From Clostridia bacterium (GTDB lineage: Bacteria; Bacillota; Clostridia; Oscillospirales; Acutalibacteraceae): DNA of 64,000 bases. Position 1 is the first letter of the stretch. The number at the start of each line of letters is the position of its first letter. Location: assembly GCA_017399535.1 (NCBI GenBank), contig JAFQBX010000022.1:62001-126000 (forward strand), written 5' to 3'. A model generated the notes under the pieces. The model did not search any database and was not told where the DNA came from. It saw only the letters and a program-made list of their open reading frames with translations. The position numbers were made by a program, and so were the translations under genes. Below, piece after piece: positions 33,630-43,159 of the stretch.

Positions 33630-33815
33630 TTATTCAGCAACGACCTCTGCACAGTCGCAGTCGTCACAGTCGTATTCGTATTCATAGCATTCGTCATCGG
33701 CGAGATATTTGCAGCCGAAGTAACGATATAAAACGTAAGCGATTCCTGCAACGGCAGCAATAGCGGCAAGGGCTATTCCCAAGATGGTAAATACGTTCAT
33801 TTTGTTTGATTTCAT
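33630..33815 (-). CDS. Small single-pass membrane protein with acidic Cys-rich tail
   Basis: 61 residues: a TM helix (~8-30) then CKYLADDECYEYEYDCDDCDC, i.e. five Cys among nine Asp/Glu. It could bind metals at the membrane, but no family name comes to mind. TGGAGG lies at good spacing before the ATG. Single gene, with the mutS2 terminator at its 3' end. Confidence 0.75.
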   Translation of the reverse strand: MKSNKMNVFTILGIALAAIAAVAGIAYVLYRYFGCKYLADDECYEYEYDCDDCDCAEVVAE

Positions 33816-33884
33816 TTATTTATACCTCCATTTTTATTTTATTATATTCATTTTATACTAAAATATGCAAATTGTCAATTTTAA

Positions 33885-34814
33885 TTAAAAGAATTTGCAA
33901 AGGGTAATCATCAGCGGCATGGTCACGACCGAAAAAATATGCGCGTATGACATCCCTTTTGAAGCGGCTTCGGTGTCGCCGCCGAATTTTGCCGCGAGCA
34001 TCATAACCATTGCGGCGGTAGGAGCGCAGGCGGGAACGATGCAGGCGCTGAGCAGCTCACCCTTTATTCCAATCAGCGTAAAAATGCCGAGGCATATTAG
34101 CGGAATTACAATCAGTCGAAGCCCAACCGAAAGCATAAGCGGCAGGTCTTTTTTTGTGATTTTAAGCGGCGAAACCGACAGGTAATAGCCAATAACAATC
34201 ATCGCAAGGGGTGAATTCATCGACGCCATAAATCCAATCGGCGCCGATACAATTTCGGGCAGATTCAGCCGCGAGAAAAAGAGGACAAATCCGATTAGCG
34301 TACCGATTACGCCGGGGTTTATGAGCGCTTTTTTGATATTGAATTTTCCCGCCGAAAACATTGCGAAGCTGAGCGTCCAAACAAAGATGTTAAATATCGC
34401 GATATAAACCGAAACGAGAAAAACGCCTCTTTCACCGAGTACGGCTTCGGCCATCGGAATACCCATAAATCCGCAGTTTGAAAGCGCCGTCGTGCAAACG
34501 AGTACGTTTTTTAGCTGTTTTTCCTTTTTTCTGAAAATGATAAAGGGTATCGCAAAGCCGATTATGTGGGTAATCACGGCGCAAATTGCCGCAACCGAAA
34601 GGTCACTTGCCGCCTTTAACGAAAATTCCATCGAGTCAAACGAGCTGATAATAACGCTCGGCGTGACGATATACAGCAGCGTATTTGTCATCTGCATAGC
34701 TCCGTCGCCGTTTAAAAGTCCCTTTTTTGAGATAACAAAGCCGACCAAAATCATGATAAACAGTATGACGACCTGAATGCCGACTGTGCCTGCGTAGCTA
34801 AAAAATTCAGTCAT
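33885..34814 (-). CDS. AEC-family transporter (auxin efflux carrier type)
   Basis: 309 residues, ten predicted TM helices in two inverted repeats typical of AEC/BART-superfamily carriers, with the central cytosolic loop and NCGFMGIPMAEAVLGERGVF. Bacterial members export malate or other organic acids; the substrate here is not predictable. Standalone gene, no associated regulator. Confidence 0.88.
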   Translation of the reverse strand: MTEFFSYAGTVGIQVVILFIMILVGFVISKKGLLNGDGAMQMTNTLLYIVTPSVIISSFDSMEFSLKAASDLSVAAICAVITHIIGFAIPFIIFRKKEKQLKNVLVCTTALSNCGFMGIPMAEAVLGERGVFLVSVYIAIFNIFVWTLSFAMFSAGKFNIKKALINPGVIGTLIGFVLFFSRLNLPEIVSAPIGFMASMNSPLAMIVIGYYLSVSPLKITKKDLPLMLSVGLRLIVIPLICLGIFTLIGIKGELLSACIVPACAPTAAMVMMLAAKFGGDTEAASKGMSYAHIFSVVTMPLMITLCKFF

Positions 34815-34961
34815 AGCGGAATATGCCCTCCGAATAAAATAATAATACTATTCTATACCAAACCATCTTGATTTTTCAACCGTTTTTTGCACAGCGGCGA
34901 AATTTAAACGGAAAAGGGGCTTTTTGCCCGAAAAAGTTGGAATTTCACGGACGAAAACCGC

Positions 34962-34990
34962 TTTACATAATAACAAAATGGTGGTATAAT
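34962..34990 (+). promoter_or_regulatory. Promoter of tepA
   Basis: TTTACA (34962-34967), 17-nt spacer, TATAAT (34985-34990). The rest of the 250-bp gap 34815-35064 shows nothing else. Confidence 0.7.
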
Positions 34991-35064
34991 AACTATGTAT
35001 AGCTTGATGTAATATTTGCCGCCTTTTCGGGAAAGAATAAATCCGAAAAACGAGGTGTGCATTT

Positions 35065-35865
35065 ATGAAAGAAAAAGCGAAATCGACCCAGGACGAGCAA
35101 ATAAATCAAACCATCCCCGACGTCGAAAACCCCGATAATCACCCGAATGACAATGACAGCGGTGATGACAGCGGCGACAATACGCGTGACACCATGTCCA
35201 TCGACCAGCTCGAAGCGATTGCGCGAAGCGGCTCTGTTACCGCCGTTTCGGAAAAGGGGATTATCCATTGCCTGACCATAATCGGTCAGATTGAGGGGCA
35301 TTACACCCTTCCGTCACAGAACAAGACGACAAAATACGAGCACGTAATTCCTCAGCTCGTCGCAATTGAAGAGGACGAGGAAATCGAGGGACTGATAATA
35401 ATTCTTAACACGGTCGGCGGCGACGTCGAAGCAGGACTTGCAATAGCCGAGCTAATCGCAGGAATGAGCAAGCCGACTGTATCGCTTGTGCTTGGCGGCG
35501 GTCATTCCATCGGCGTACCCCTTGCCGTATCGGCAAAAGTGTCGTTTATCGTGCCGTCGGCGACCATGACCATTCATCCCGTGCGAATGAGCGGACTCGT
35601 CCTCGGCGTACCCGAAACCCTTTCGTATATTGACAAGATGCAGGAGAGAATTACCCGATTTGTCACCGATAATTCCTCTATCAGCGGCGAAAGGTTCAAG
35701 CGGCTGATGATGAACGTCGGCGAACTTATTACCGACGTTGGCACAGTGCTCGAAGGAAACGAAGCGGTCGAAAGCGGACTCATCGACCGACTGGGCGGAC
35801 TGTCGGATGCCCTCTCTGCGCTGTACCAAATGATTGACGAAAAAAAGGCGGAAAAGAAAAAATGA
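35065..35865 (+). CDS. tepA: ClpP-like protease TepA (YmfB)
   Basis: 266 residues. The first ~50 residues are an acidic, low-complexity Asp/Asn-rich segment, then a ClpP/crotonase-fold domain with [18 protein letters not shown], the Ser in [17 protein letters not shown], and [15 protein letters not shown]. TepA was described as aiding protein translocation and is spore-associated in Bacillus, where tepA-ylzJ-spoIIIE is a conserved block, also present here with uppP inserted. It overlaps the ylzJ start by 4 bp. Confidence 0.9.
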   Translation: MKEKAKSTQDEQINQTIPDVENPDNHPNDNDSGDDSGDNTRDTMSIDQLEAIARSGSVTAVSEKGIIHCLTIIGQIEGHYTLPSQNKTTKYEHVIPQLVAIEEDEEIEGLIIILNTVGGDVEAGLAIAELIAGMSKPTVSLVLGGGHSIGVPLAVSAKVSFIVPSATMTIHPVRMSGLVLGVPETLSYIDKMQERITRFVTDNSSISGERFKRLMMNVGELITDVGTVLEGNEAVESGLIDRLGGLSDALSALYQMIDEKKAEKKK

Positions 35866-36023
35866 TGCTCTATTCAATCATCCCGAGCAAAATAGTAATG
35901 CTCGACCTGTCGGCGCAAACGGCCGAGTGTAAAAAGGACGAAAATGCCCTTTTACTGTCTACCAATCCGCGCGATTTTATCAAATCGACCGAAATAAAGC
36001 TGAATTCAGCGAATATTAAATAA
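35862..36023 (+). CDS. ylzJ: YlzJ-like small protein
   Basis: 53 residues, [16 protein letters not shown]... with STNPRDFI near the C-terminus, matching the short YlzJ-like family found directly after tepA in Bacillales and Clostridia. ATGA overlap with tepA. The two ATG codons in tandem leave the exact start ambiguous by one codon. Function unknown. Confidence 0.75.
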   Translation: MMLYSIIPSKIVMLDLSAQTAECKKDENALLLSTNPRDFIKSTEIKLNSANIK

Positions 36024-36069
36024 TTTTTGCAGAAAATTTTCTGCAATATACATATCTGAGGAGTAAATA

Positions 36070-36906
36070 ATGAACGAATTTTTCGAAATTTTAAAGTCGG
36101 TGTTTTTCGGCATTGTCGAGGGAATAACCGAATGGTTGCCTGTTTCAAGCACGGGACACCTTATTCTTTTTGAGGAGTTTTTTAAGTTTGGCTTTGGCGA
36201 CGATTACTGGAGTATGTATAGCGTAGTCATTCAGCTTGGAGCAATTCTGGCGGTCGTTACCATGTTTTTCGGCAAGCTGTGGCCATTCTCCTTCTCGGGC
36301 GGGATAAAGATAAAGCAGAGCGTAATGAGCATGTGGTACAAGGTGCTTGTTTCCTGCCTTCCTGCCGCAATAGTCGGCGTGTTGCTTGATGACTTTTTTG
36401 ACAAATATTTTTACAACTGGATTACAATTTCGGTTATGCTGATTTTGTTCGGCGTTTTCTTTATCCTTGTCGAAAACAGGAATAAAAACGCGACCTTTTC
36501 GGTCAATTCGATAGCCGAAATCACATATAAACAGGCGGTAATAATCGGCGTGTGGCAGCTTTTGGCGGCGGCATTTCCCGGCACCTCACGTTCGGGAGCG
36601 ACCATTATCGGCGCCCTGCTTCTCGGCATTTCAAGAAAAACGGCGGCTGAATTCACATTCTACCTCGCGATACCCGTTATGTTCGGCGCAAGCTTGCTCA
36701 AAATGCTTAAATTCAGCTTTAATTTCACTCCAATTGAACTCGCGGTACTGCTTGTAGGAATGCTGGTCTCCTATCTCGTTTCGGTGCTGGTGATAAAGTT
36801 CCTTTTAGGATACATCAGACGCCATGATTTCAAGGTTTTCGGCTGGTACAGAATTGCCCTCGGTGTGATCGTAATCCTCTATTTCGGGATAAAAGAGATT
36901 GTGTAA
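36070..36906 (+). CDS. uppP: Undecaprenyl-diphosphatase (UppP/BacA)
   Basis: Membrane phosphatase that recycles undecaprenyl pyrophosphate to the monophosphate carrier; it also confers bacitracin resistance. The 278 residues have eight helices with EGITEWLPVSSTGHLIL (residue ~14) and FPGTSRSGATIIGALLLG (~170), the catalytic Glu/Arg motifs. GAGGAG Shine-Dalgarno. It is inserted between the tepA-ylzJ pair and ftsK, two genes that are adjacent in Bacillus. Confidence 0.97.
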   Translation: MNEFFEILKSVFFGIVEGITEWLPVSSTGHLILFEEFFKFGFGDDYWSMYSVVIQLGAILAVVTMFFGKLWPFSFSGGIKIKQSVMSMWYKVLVSCLPAAIVGVLLDDFFDKYFYNWITISVMLILFGVFFILVENRNKNATFSVNSIAEITYKQAVIIGVWQLLAAAFPGTSRSGATIIGALLLGISRKTAAEFTFYLAIPVMFGASLLKMLKFSFNFTPIELAVLLVGMLVSYLVSVLVIKFLLGYIRRHDFKVFGWYRIALGVIVILYFGIKEIV

Positions 36907-36959
36907 AAGCATAGAAATATAAAACATTTTTGGTTAAATAACCAGGAGGTTGAAGATAA

Positions 36960-39431
36960 ATGGCGGAAAAGAAACCTACTCCCCCTAAATCAAGGTCAAG
37001 GTCAAAATCCGTAAAATCGAATTCAATTATCACGCCGATAATGCTTTTTGCGGTGGCAATTTTTTTGGAGGCGCTTGCCCTCATACCGCAAAAGGACGTC
37101 GCGGTGTGGAACTTTTTACATAATTTTATTCAGTCGTTTTTCGGACTTTGCGCTGTAGTTTGGCCGATATTTTTGGGATATGCGGCGGTGCAAATGTCGC
37201 GTGACATCGACGAAAAAAAGAGAAGAAAGCAGATTGTATTATGCGCGGCTGCTGTACTGTTTATCTCGGCGGCTATTGACGTTTTCGGTCCCAAGGATGA
37301 GCTCGGCTTTTTCGAGCATATAAAGGCGGCATATACGACAGAGGGCTTTTTCCGCTCGGGATTTCTCGGAGCACTTTTCGCTCTTCCCTTTACCGCCGTT
37401 GCAGGAAAAATTGGCGCAATAATTATTTTCGCTCTCGCAATATTTGTAGTTGTGATGATAATTACACGTACGGCACTTTACAAATTCGTTGACAAGGCAG
37501 GCAAACCCGCCGAAAAATTGCGTGAGGTTGCGGTGGACAAGTACCATGAGCATAAGCGCCGCAGGGCAGAAAAGGCGGCAGAGGTCGAGGTTGATACCCG
37601 ATTTGCTTACGACATTCCTCTTTCGGGAGAGCCGGTTCGCGAAGCCGACGAGCTGAAACCCGATGACCCCGAGGAAATGAGAAAAAAAGGTCGCCGTGTA
37701 GTCGATTCATACCGACGTCACGACGTGCTTGACGATATGCCCGACCCGCTCGATAACGCACCCGTCCGGAACGAAACCGAGGACGAAAATGCAGGTGTAA
37801 TTGACGAGGATTTGCTTAAAAAGCTTGACGAGTCGGTTGAGATAATTTACGCCGACAAAAAGCCGAAAAGAAAGAGTAGCGGCATCAAAATTACAGGTGA
37901 CGATGAGGACGAGGATGAAATCGAGCAGCAGCCGGAATATAAATTCCCGCCAATCGACCTTCTCAAACGTCCGTCAAGCGATTCGACGGGTGATATTCGC
38001 AGCGAACTTACCGCAAACGCAGAAAAATTGGTTGATACCCTGCGTTCCTTTGGTGTCGAAACCCGAATTATAAATATCAGTCGAGGTCCCTCGGTTACCC
38101 GTTACGAGCTTCAACCGGCAGCTGGGGTAAAGATTAGCCGAATCACTAATTTGGCTGACGATATTGCCCTCAATCTTGCCGCCGCAGGAGTACGAATCGA
38201 GGCGCCGATACCCAATAAGGCGGCCGTCGGAATCGAAATTCCGAATAAAATTCGCACGTCTGTTGCCGCGCGTGAGCTGATTGAGTCGGCGGAATTCGTT
38301 TCGGCTCAAAGTAAGGTCACGGGAATACTCGGCAAGGACATTTCGGGCGCAAACTGCTTCATGGATATTGCAAAAATGCCTCACGTGCTTATCGCAGGTA
38401 CTACCGGCTCGGGTAAATCGGTTTGTCTTAACTCGATTATTATGAGTATGCTTTACAAGGCAACTCCCGACGAGGTCAGAATGCTCATGATCGATCCGAA
38501 GGCGGTCGAAATGATGGTATATAACGGAATACCGCACCTGCTCGTACCGGTCGTTTCCGATCCGAGAATGGCATCGGGAGCGCTTTCGTGGGCGGTTACC
38601 GAAATGACACATAGATATAAGATTCTCAGCGACAACGGTGTACGAAATCTCGAAGCGTATAACGAACTCGCGAAAAAGAGTGACACGCTAAAACCCCTTC
38701 CGCAGATAGTCATTTTCATCGACGAGCTTGCCGACCTTATGATGACGGCGCCCAACGAAGTCGAGGATTCCATCTGCCGTCTGGCGCAAAAGGCACGAGC
38801 CGCAGGAATGCACCTCGTTATTGCCACCCAGCGTCCGTCGGTTGACGTTATCACCGGACTGATTAAGGCAAATATCCCGTCGCGAATTGCCCTCACCGTA
38901 TCCAATCAGGTTGACTCACGCACCATTATCGATATGGCGGGAGCCGAGCGTCTGGTCGGTCGAGGAGATATGCTTTATTACCCCGTCGGCGTTGCAAAGC
39001 CGATACGTATTCAGGGTTGTTGGATTTCCGATGCGGAAATTGAAGCAGTCGCAAGCTTCCTTAAAAACGGTCAGAAAAATGACTATGACGAGAATATTCA
39101 GCAGGAAATCGAGCGTCAGGCAGCGCAGGAAAAGGGTAAAAAGGGAGGAGCTTCCGCTTCTGCCGAATCGTCTGACGGTGAATATGACGAGCTGCTTTCG
39201 GCCGCTGTCGAGGTGGTTATCGAGGCAGGACAGGCATCGACCTCTTTGTTACAGCGAAAGTTGAAACTCGGCTATGCCCGTGCGGCACGAATCGTTGACC
39301 AGCTCGAAGAAAAGGGCGTTGTCGGCGCTTATGGCGGCGCATCAAAGGGACGCGAAATTCTCATCACAAAAGCACAGTGGATGGAAATGCAGGCAACAGG
39401 AGCCGACGAGTTACTTGCCGATGAAGACTAA
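36960..39431 (+). CDS. ftsK: DNA translocase FtsK/SpoIIIE
   Basis: 823 residues: four N-terminal TM helices (~20-180), an acidic/charged linker (~190-340), the alpha/beta motor with Walker A GTTGSGKSVCLN (~477) and Walker B IFIDELADLMMTA, and a C-terminal gamma winged helix (LLQRKLKLGYARAARIVDQLEEKG) that reads polar DNA sequences. It moves chromosomal DNA through the closing septum during division and into the forespore. AGGAGG precedes the ATG. It overlaps the next gene by 11 bp. Confidence 0.96.
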   Translation: MAEKKPTPPKSRSRSKSVKSNSIITPIMLFAVAIFLEALALIPQKDVAVWNFLHNFIQSFFGLCAVVWPIFLGYAAVQMSRDIDEKKRRKQIVLCAAAVLFISAAIDVFGPKDELGFFEHIKAAYTTEGFFRSGFLGALFALPFTAVAGKIGAIIIFALAIFVVVMIITRTALYKFVDKAGKPAEKLREVAVDKYHEHKRRRAEKAAEVEVDTRFAYDIPLSGEPVREADELKPDDPEEMRKKGRRVVDSYRRHDVLDDMPDPLDNAPVRNETEDENAGVIDEDLLKKLDESVEIIYADKKPKRKSSGIKITGDDEDEDEIEQQPEYKFPPIDLLKRPSSDSTGDIRSELTANAEKLVDTLRSFGVETRIINISRGPSVTRYELQPAAGVKISRITNLADDIALNLAAAGVRIEAPIPNKAAVGIEIPNKIRTSVAARELIESAEFVSAQSKVTGILGKDISGANCFMDIAKMPHVLIAGTTGSGKSVCLNSIIMSMLYKATPDEVRMLMIDPKAVEMMVYNGIPHLLVPVVSDPRMASGALSWAVTEMTHRYKILSDNGVRNLEAYNELAKKSDTLKPLPQIVIFIDELADLMMTAPNEVEDSICRLAQKARAAGMHLVIATQRPSVDVITGLIKANIPSRIALTVSNQVDSRTIIDMAGAERLVGRGDMLYYPVGVAKPIRIQGCWISDAEIEAVASFLKNGQKNDYDENIQQEIERQAAQEKGKKGGASASAESSDGEYDELLSAAVEVVIEAGQASTSLLQRKLKLGYARAARIVDQLEEKGVVGAYGGASKGREILITKAQWMEMQATGADELLADED

Positions 39432-40278
39432 ATTACATAAAATTATAATTATCGCAGTTGTGATTATCACTACTGCGATAATTTCGGTTACAGGATGCTT
39501 GGAAAGGGCGTTTGTTTTCTTTGGGCTAAAGCGGCTACCCGATTCGACCGATGCCGTCCGTTTCGTCGACGTCGGTCAGGGTGATTGCACCCTTGTCCAA
39601 AGTGACGGGGCGGTTATGCTAATCGATACCGGTGATTCGGGTCACGCTATCGCCCTTTGTAATTATATTCGTTCACTCGGGTTTGAAAAGATTGATAGGG
39701 TGATAATAACCCATCCTCATTCCGACCATCTCGGCGGACTCGAAACCATTTGCAAAAGGATGCAGGTTGACTCGGTGTATATTACTACCATTCCGCCAAG
39801 CGATTTGAGTGACAGAGAGGCGTTTGACGGCTTTAAGGAGTCCTATTCGGGCGAGATTGTTTCACTTGCCGAAATGGATGATTTTCGTTTTGGCGGCTTT
39901 GAGGTGAATACGGTGCTTTTTGACGAATATGCCGCCGACGAAAATGACCGCTCGGCAGTAATTTCACTTCGATTTGGCGAATATGGTTTTCTCGTAACGG
40001 GCGACATTTCGAAAAACGACGCGAATATAAATCAGTCGGCTGACGTGCTGAAAATAGCCCATCACGGCAGTGAAACGGGCACCTCTGTCAAGCTTTTGTC
40101 GGCGGTGAAGCCCGACTATGCAGTCATTTCGGTCGGCGCGGATAATAGCTACGGCCATCCGTCCGACGAGGTGCTTTCTCGGCTGAAAGGGTCGGGAGTG
40201 AAAATTTACCGAACCGATTGCAACGGAACGGTCAGCTTTTTGCCGGGTGACGGGATGAAAATTATTACGGAATATTAA
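39421..40278 (+). CDS. ComEC/Rec2-like metallo-beta-lactamase lipoprotein
   Basis: 285 residues. N-terminal TM/lipobox (ISVTGC, Cys ~24), then a metallo-beta-lactamase domain with THPHSDHLGGLE, VTGDIS, KIAHHGSETGT and DNSYGHPSDEVL, as in the soluble C-terminal domain of the competence protein ComEC, here without its channel. The start is chosen at 39421, inside the end of ftsK; the frame extends upstream but without motifs. Likely an extracytoplasmic nuclease or hydrolase (inference). Confidence 0.87.
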   Translation: MKTKLHKIIIIAVVIITTAIISVTGCLERAFVFFGLKRLPDSTDAVRFVDVGQGDCTLVQSDGAVMLIDTGDSGHAIALCNYIRSLGFEKIDRVIITHPHSDHLGGLETICKRMQVDSVYITTIPPSDLSDREAFDGFKESYSGEIVSLAEMDDFRFGGFEVNTVLFDEYAADENDRSAVISLRFGEYGFLVTGDISKNDANINQSADVLKIAHHGSETGTSVKLLSAVKPDYAVISVGADNSYGHPSDEVLSRLKGSGVKIYRTDCNGTVSFLPGDGMKIITEY

Positions 40279-40290
40279 GGTGTTCATTTA

Positions 40291-41181
40291 ATGAATAGAC
40301 AGAAATTTACCGGAAGCATACTGCTTCTTATCGGTGCGATTATTTGGGGTGTTGCCTTTGTCGCGCAGGCAAAGGCGTCAAACATCGGCGCATTTACCTT
40401 CAACTGCGTGCGAAATATAATCGGCGGTATTGTTTTACTGCCGCTCGTTTTGGTATTGCGAAAAAGGGACAGCGCTACCCCGAAACCGAAAAAAAGCCCG
40501 AACCTTTTCATTTGCGGCGCAATATGCGGTGCACTTTTAGCCGTTGCGTCGGCATTTCAGCAGTCGGCGATAAATATGGGCGCATCGACGGGAAAGGCAG
40601 GTTTCATCACCGCCTGCTATATTATTTTCGTTCCGCTAATCAGCACCTTTTTTGGCAAAAGGGTTTCACCGCTTTTATGGCTTGCCGTTGCGCTTTCGAC
40701 GGTTGGACTTTATCTGCTGTGTATGACCGAATCCCTTGTGCTCGAAATCAGCGACCTGCTACTCCTCGCGTGTGCCGTTTCGTTTGCCTTTCAGATTCTG
40801 GCAATCGACCGCTTTTCGCCATATTTCAGCGGAATAAAGCTCGCTTGTGTCGAGTTTTTTGCCTGCGGAATTTTCAGCGGAATAATGATGTTTATATTCG
40901 AAAAGCCGAGCTTGTCGGCGATTTATGCGGCGGGTATGCCGATTTTATACACCGGCGTATTTTCGAGCGGAGTCGCATATACCCTCCAAATCGTTGGTCA
41001 AAAGAAGCTTAATCCAACCGTTGCAACACTCATAATGAGCTTGGAGTCGGCGATTGCTGCCATTTCGGGTTGGCTTATCCTTAACCAATCAATGCGACCC
41101 GAGGAGATAATCGGCTGTGTCATAATGTTCGCGGCTATCGTAATAGCCCAGCTCCCAACGGAAATTTTAAAAAGAAAATGA
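40291..41181 (+). CDS. DMT-family (EamA) transporter
   Basis: 296 residues in two EamA repeats with ten TM helices (GAIIWGVAFVAQAKASNIG at the N-terminus, ...ATLIMSLESAIAAISGWLILNQ in repeat two). Drug/metabolite transporter superfamily members move amino acids, nucleosides or other small molecules; substrate unpredictable. It begins 12 bp after the lipoprotein gene and ends at the bidirectional terminator 41181-41222. Confidence 0.92.
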   Translation: MNRQKFTGSILLLIGAIIWGVAFVAQAKASNIGAFTFNCVRNIIGGIVLLPLVLVLRKRDSATPKPKKSPNLFICGAICGALLAVASAFQQSAINMGASTGKAGFITACYIIFVPLISTFFGKRVSPLLWLAVALSTVGLYLLCMTESLVLEISDLLLLACAVSFAFQILAIDRFSPYFSGIKLACVEFFACGIFSGIMMFIFEKPSLSAIYAAGMPILYTGVFSSGVAYTLQIVGQKKLNPTVATLIMSLESAIAAISGWLILNQSMRPEEIIGCVIMFAAIVIAQLPTEILKRK

Positions 41182-41222
41182 AAAAATCGGTAGCCGCTAA
41201 ATCAAGCGACTGCCGATTTTTT
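41181..41222. terminator. Bidirectional terminator
   Basis: 18-bp stem (41181-41198 / 41205-41222) with one G-U pair and one mismatch, bordered by A6 and T6. Confidence 0.8.
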
Positions 41223-41231
41223 AATACTGTA

Positions 41232-42146
41232 TCAGAATTCGGTTGCGATAATTTTAACGCATCCGTCGGGGGAATATTGCCAACGGTCGATGTGACCGCT
41301 GTCGATGAAATATTTAATGGGAGACGACCTTTTTTCAGCGTCAAACACGTCGATTATAATCAATTTCAGCTTCATTTTTTCCTTGATTATGCTCTTTATG
41401 TAGACGCTGACCTTTTGCCCTGCTTCTACATCGTCTCTCGGCTCGGCGAGACCGGCGAGATTCGGCGCAAGCTCGATAAAAATGCCGTAATCCTCGACCG
41501 TGCGCACAATTCCCTCAACCGTTTCACCTTGCAGAAATTCGGCGGCATTTTCCTCCCACGTGCCGAGCAGCTCCCTTTGCGAAAGCGAAACTCGCCCGAG
41601 CTCGTCAATCGACTTTACCGCCGCTTTGATGCTGTCGCCCGGCGAAAATCGGTCGGACGGATGCGAAATTCGCGATACCGAAATGGCGTCGATTGGCATA
41701 AGCGCGATTATTCCGCAACCGATGTCACAAAATGCGCCGAAATTTTCGAGATGGGTGACCTTTGCGTTTATAATATCGCCGGGAATTAGCGACGAAATAT
41801 ATTCAGCTTGGCACTTTTCCTGAGCCGCACGTCGAGAAAGAACGGCGGTTTTATTATCGGCATCGACCGACTCGATTATGAACGAAACGGGCTTTCCCAC
41901 GCGCGAAATCAGCGCAATGTCACGAACGGTTCCTTCGCGTATTCCGATTGCACCTTCTTCGCGGGGAATAATGCCCTTGATTTCGCCCAGGTCGACGAGT
42001 AGATTATGCTCATAGTCGCAAAGGGTGACGGTTGCCTCGACTATTTTTCTTTTCAGCGAGGCGTCTTCGAGCCCCTTTATCGAGGATAAATTTGCGCGAT
42101 TTTCGGTTGTATTCAGGAGGTATCCTTCGGGGTAATAACTTTCCAT
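41232..42146 (-). CDS. S1-domain RNA-binding protein (ribosomal protein S1-like)
   Basis: 304 residues with three S1 domains: a degenerate first (~35-110), a good second (GDIINAKVTHLENFGAFCDIG, ~120-190) and a third (GETVEGIVRTVEDYGIFIELAPN, ~205-265). Firmicute S1-like proteins bind single-stranded mRNA; some act in translation or spore germination. The frame opens at 42218, but the ATG at 42146 follows AAAGGCGG and fits the family better. Upstream lies a gene of unknown role on the same strand. Confidence 0.85.
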   Translation of the reverse strand: MESYYPEGYLLNTTENRANLSSIKGLEDASLKRKIVEATVTLCDYEHNLLVDLGEIKGIIPREEGAIGIREGTVRDIALISRVGKPVSFIIESVDADNKTAVLSRRAAQEKCQAEYISSLIPGDIINAKVTHLENFGAFCDIGCGIIALMPIDAISVSRISHPSDRFSPGDSIKAAVKSIDELGRVSLSQRELLGTWEENAAEFLQGETVEGIVRTVEDYGIFIELAPNLAGLAEPRDDVEAGQKVSVYIKSIIKEKMKLKLIIIDVFDAEKRSSPIKYFIDSGHIDRWQYSPDGCVKIIATEF

Positions 42147-42225
42147 TTTTACATTTTCCGCCTTTCCGGTCTGCGTTTTTTTGCAGATTTGTTTTGTCAG
42201 TCTTTCAAATATATGCAATAATCGG

Positions 42226-42570
42226 TTATACTATAACGCAATCGACCGAAATTTTATTTGCGCCCGAATTGTGCAGTATCGGTGTCACGCTTTTTTTATC
42301 CTCGGTAATGAATTTCATTCTGCATTTTTGACTGAGTGCGGGTTCGTAGTAACTCGTTTTGGTCGCGTAGCCGTATCCTTTTGGGCGTAAAATGTCCTTG
42401 TCTCTGCCGTAAACAGGCCTGTACGGAAGTACAAACGGCGACACAGTATCCTTGCGAAAAATCGGCTTTGTAATGGTCACGCGTTCAACGTCGGTAAAAG
42501 CTTTGAGCCGATTTGCCGCAATTTCCGCATATTCGATATTTTCGAATTCTGCCGTAATTTCGAATGGCAT
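42226..42570 (-). CDS. Hypothetical protein
   Basis: 114 residues, no family recognised. The N-terminal ~35 residues (EITAEFENIEYAEIAANRLK) resemble the helix of a small ferredoxin-like or RNA-binding fold that detects nearby residues; the middle is Tyr/Pro/Gly-rich (PYRPVYGRDKDI) and unusual. No TM segment or signal. A weak Shine-Dalgarno (AAAGGCGG) precedes the ATG. It is 79 bp upstream of the S1 gene, same strand, possibly one operon. Confidence 0.65.
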   Translation of the reverse strand: MPFEITAEFENIEYAEIAANRLKAFTDVERVTITKPIFRKDTVSPFVLPYRPVYGRDKDILRPKGYGYATKTSYYEPALSQKCRMKFITEDKKSVTPILHNSGANKISVDCVIV

Positions 42571-42709
42571 ATTTTCACCGCCTTTTTTTCTTTTCCTACA
42601 TATTATTTACCGAAAACGGCGGTAAAATAAATTAAGTACAGAGGTAATATTTTATACCGAATGGCAATATTTTTTTACAAATAAAATGATTGTCATCTCG
42701 GAGGAGAAT

Positions 42710-43159
42710 ATGATAAGCTTTACCCTAAAAATGCCGTCAAAGAGGAATTTTGCAATTTGTGCGGTTTGTATAATTTCGGTTATCGTCATAGCCGCTTTTG
42801 TCGTCCAGGGCGGCGGCATGAAGGGGACATATGACAGTATAGAAAGCCAGGTTGAATATGCTCGTTCTTTCGGCTGGGATGTGTCGGAAAAACCGGTGAA
42901 GGTTCAAAAATTTTATATTTCCGACAGCTTGGACGACGACCTGAAAAGGTACAACGAAATTCAGCTTTCGCAGGGCTTTGATTTGCGCGAGTTTACCGGC
43001 TGCGAGGTCGTCAGATATTCTTATTCGGTGAATAATTATCCTCACTGCCCGACAGGAATTTTGCTTAATTTAATGGTGTGCGACGGAGATATTGTGGCGG
43101 CTGATATTCAGTCGGTAGAGGGTGACGGATTTATCCATTCGGTAAAAATGCCGCAGTAA
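42710..43159 (+). CDS. DUF4830-domain membrane-anchored protein
   Basis: 149 residues. TM helix ~10-30, then a DUF4830 pattern (YNEIQLSQGFDLREFTGCEVVRY...YPHCPTGILLNLMVCDGDIVAADIQS). Role unknown; likely extracytoplasmic. The frame begins at 42686, but GGAGGAG at ~42698-42704 is inside it and fits the ATG at 42710. Confidence 0.8.
   Translation: MISFTLKMPSKRNFAICAVCIISVIVIAAFVVQGGGMKGTYDSIESQVEYARSFGWDVSEKPVKVQKFYISDSLDDDLKRYNEIQLSQGFDLREFTGCEVVRYSYSVNNYPHCPTGILLNLMVCDGDIVAADIQSVEGDGFIHSVKMPQ

Noticed and set aside
39274-39420. The 49-residue upstream extension of the MBL lipoprotein
   Set aside because: It overlaps the end of ftsK in another frame and would place a basic stretch before the signal peptide. 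The ATG at 39421 gives a proper lipoprotein start.
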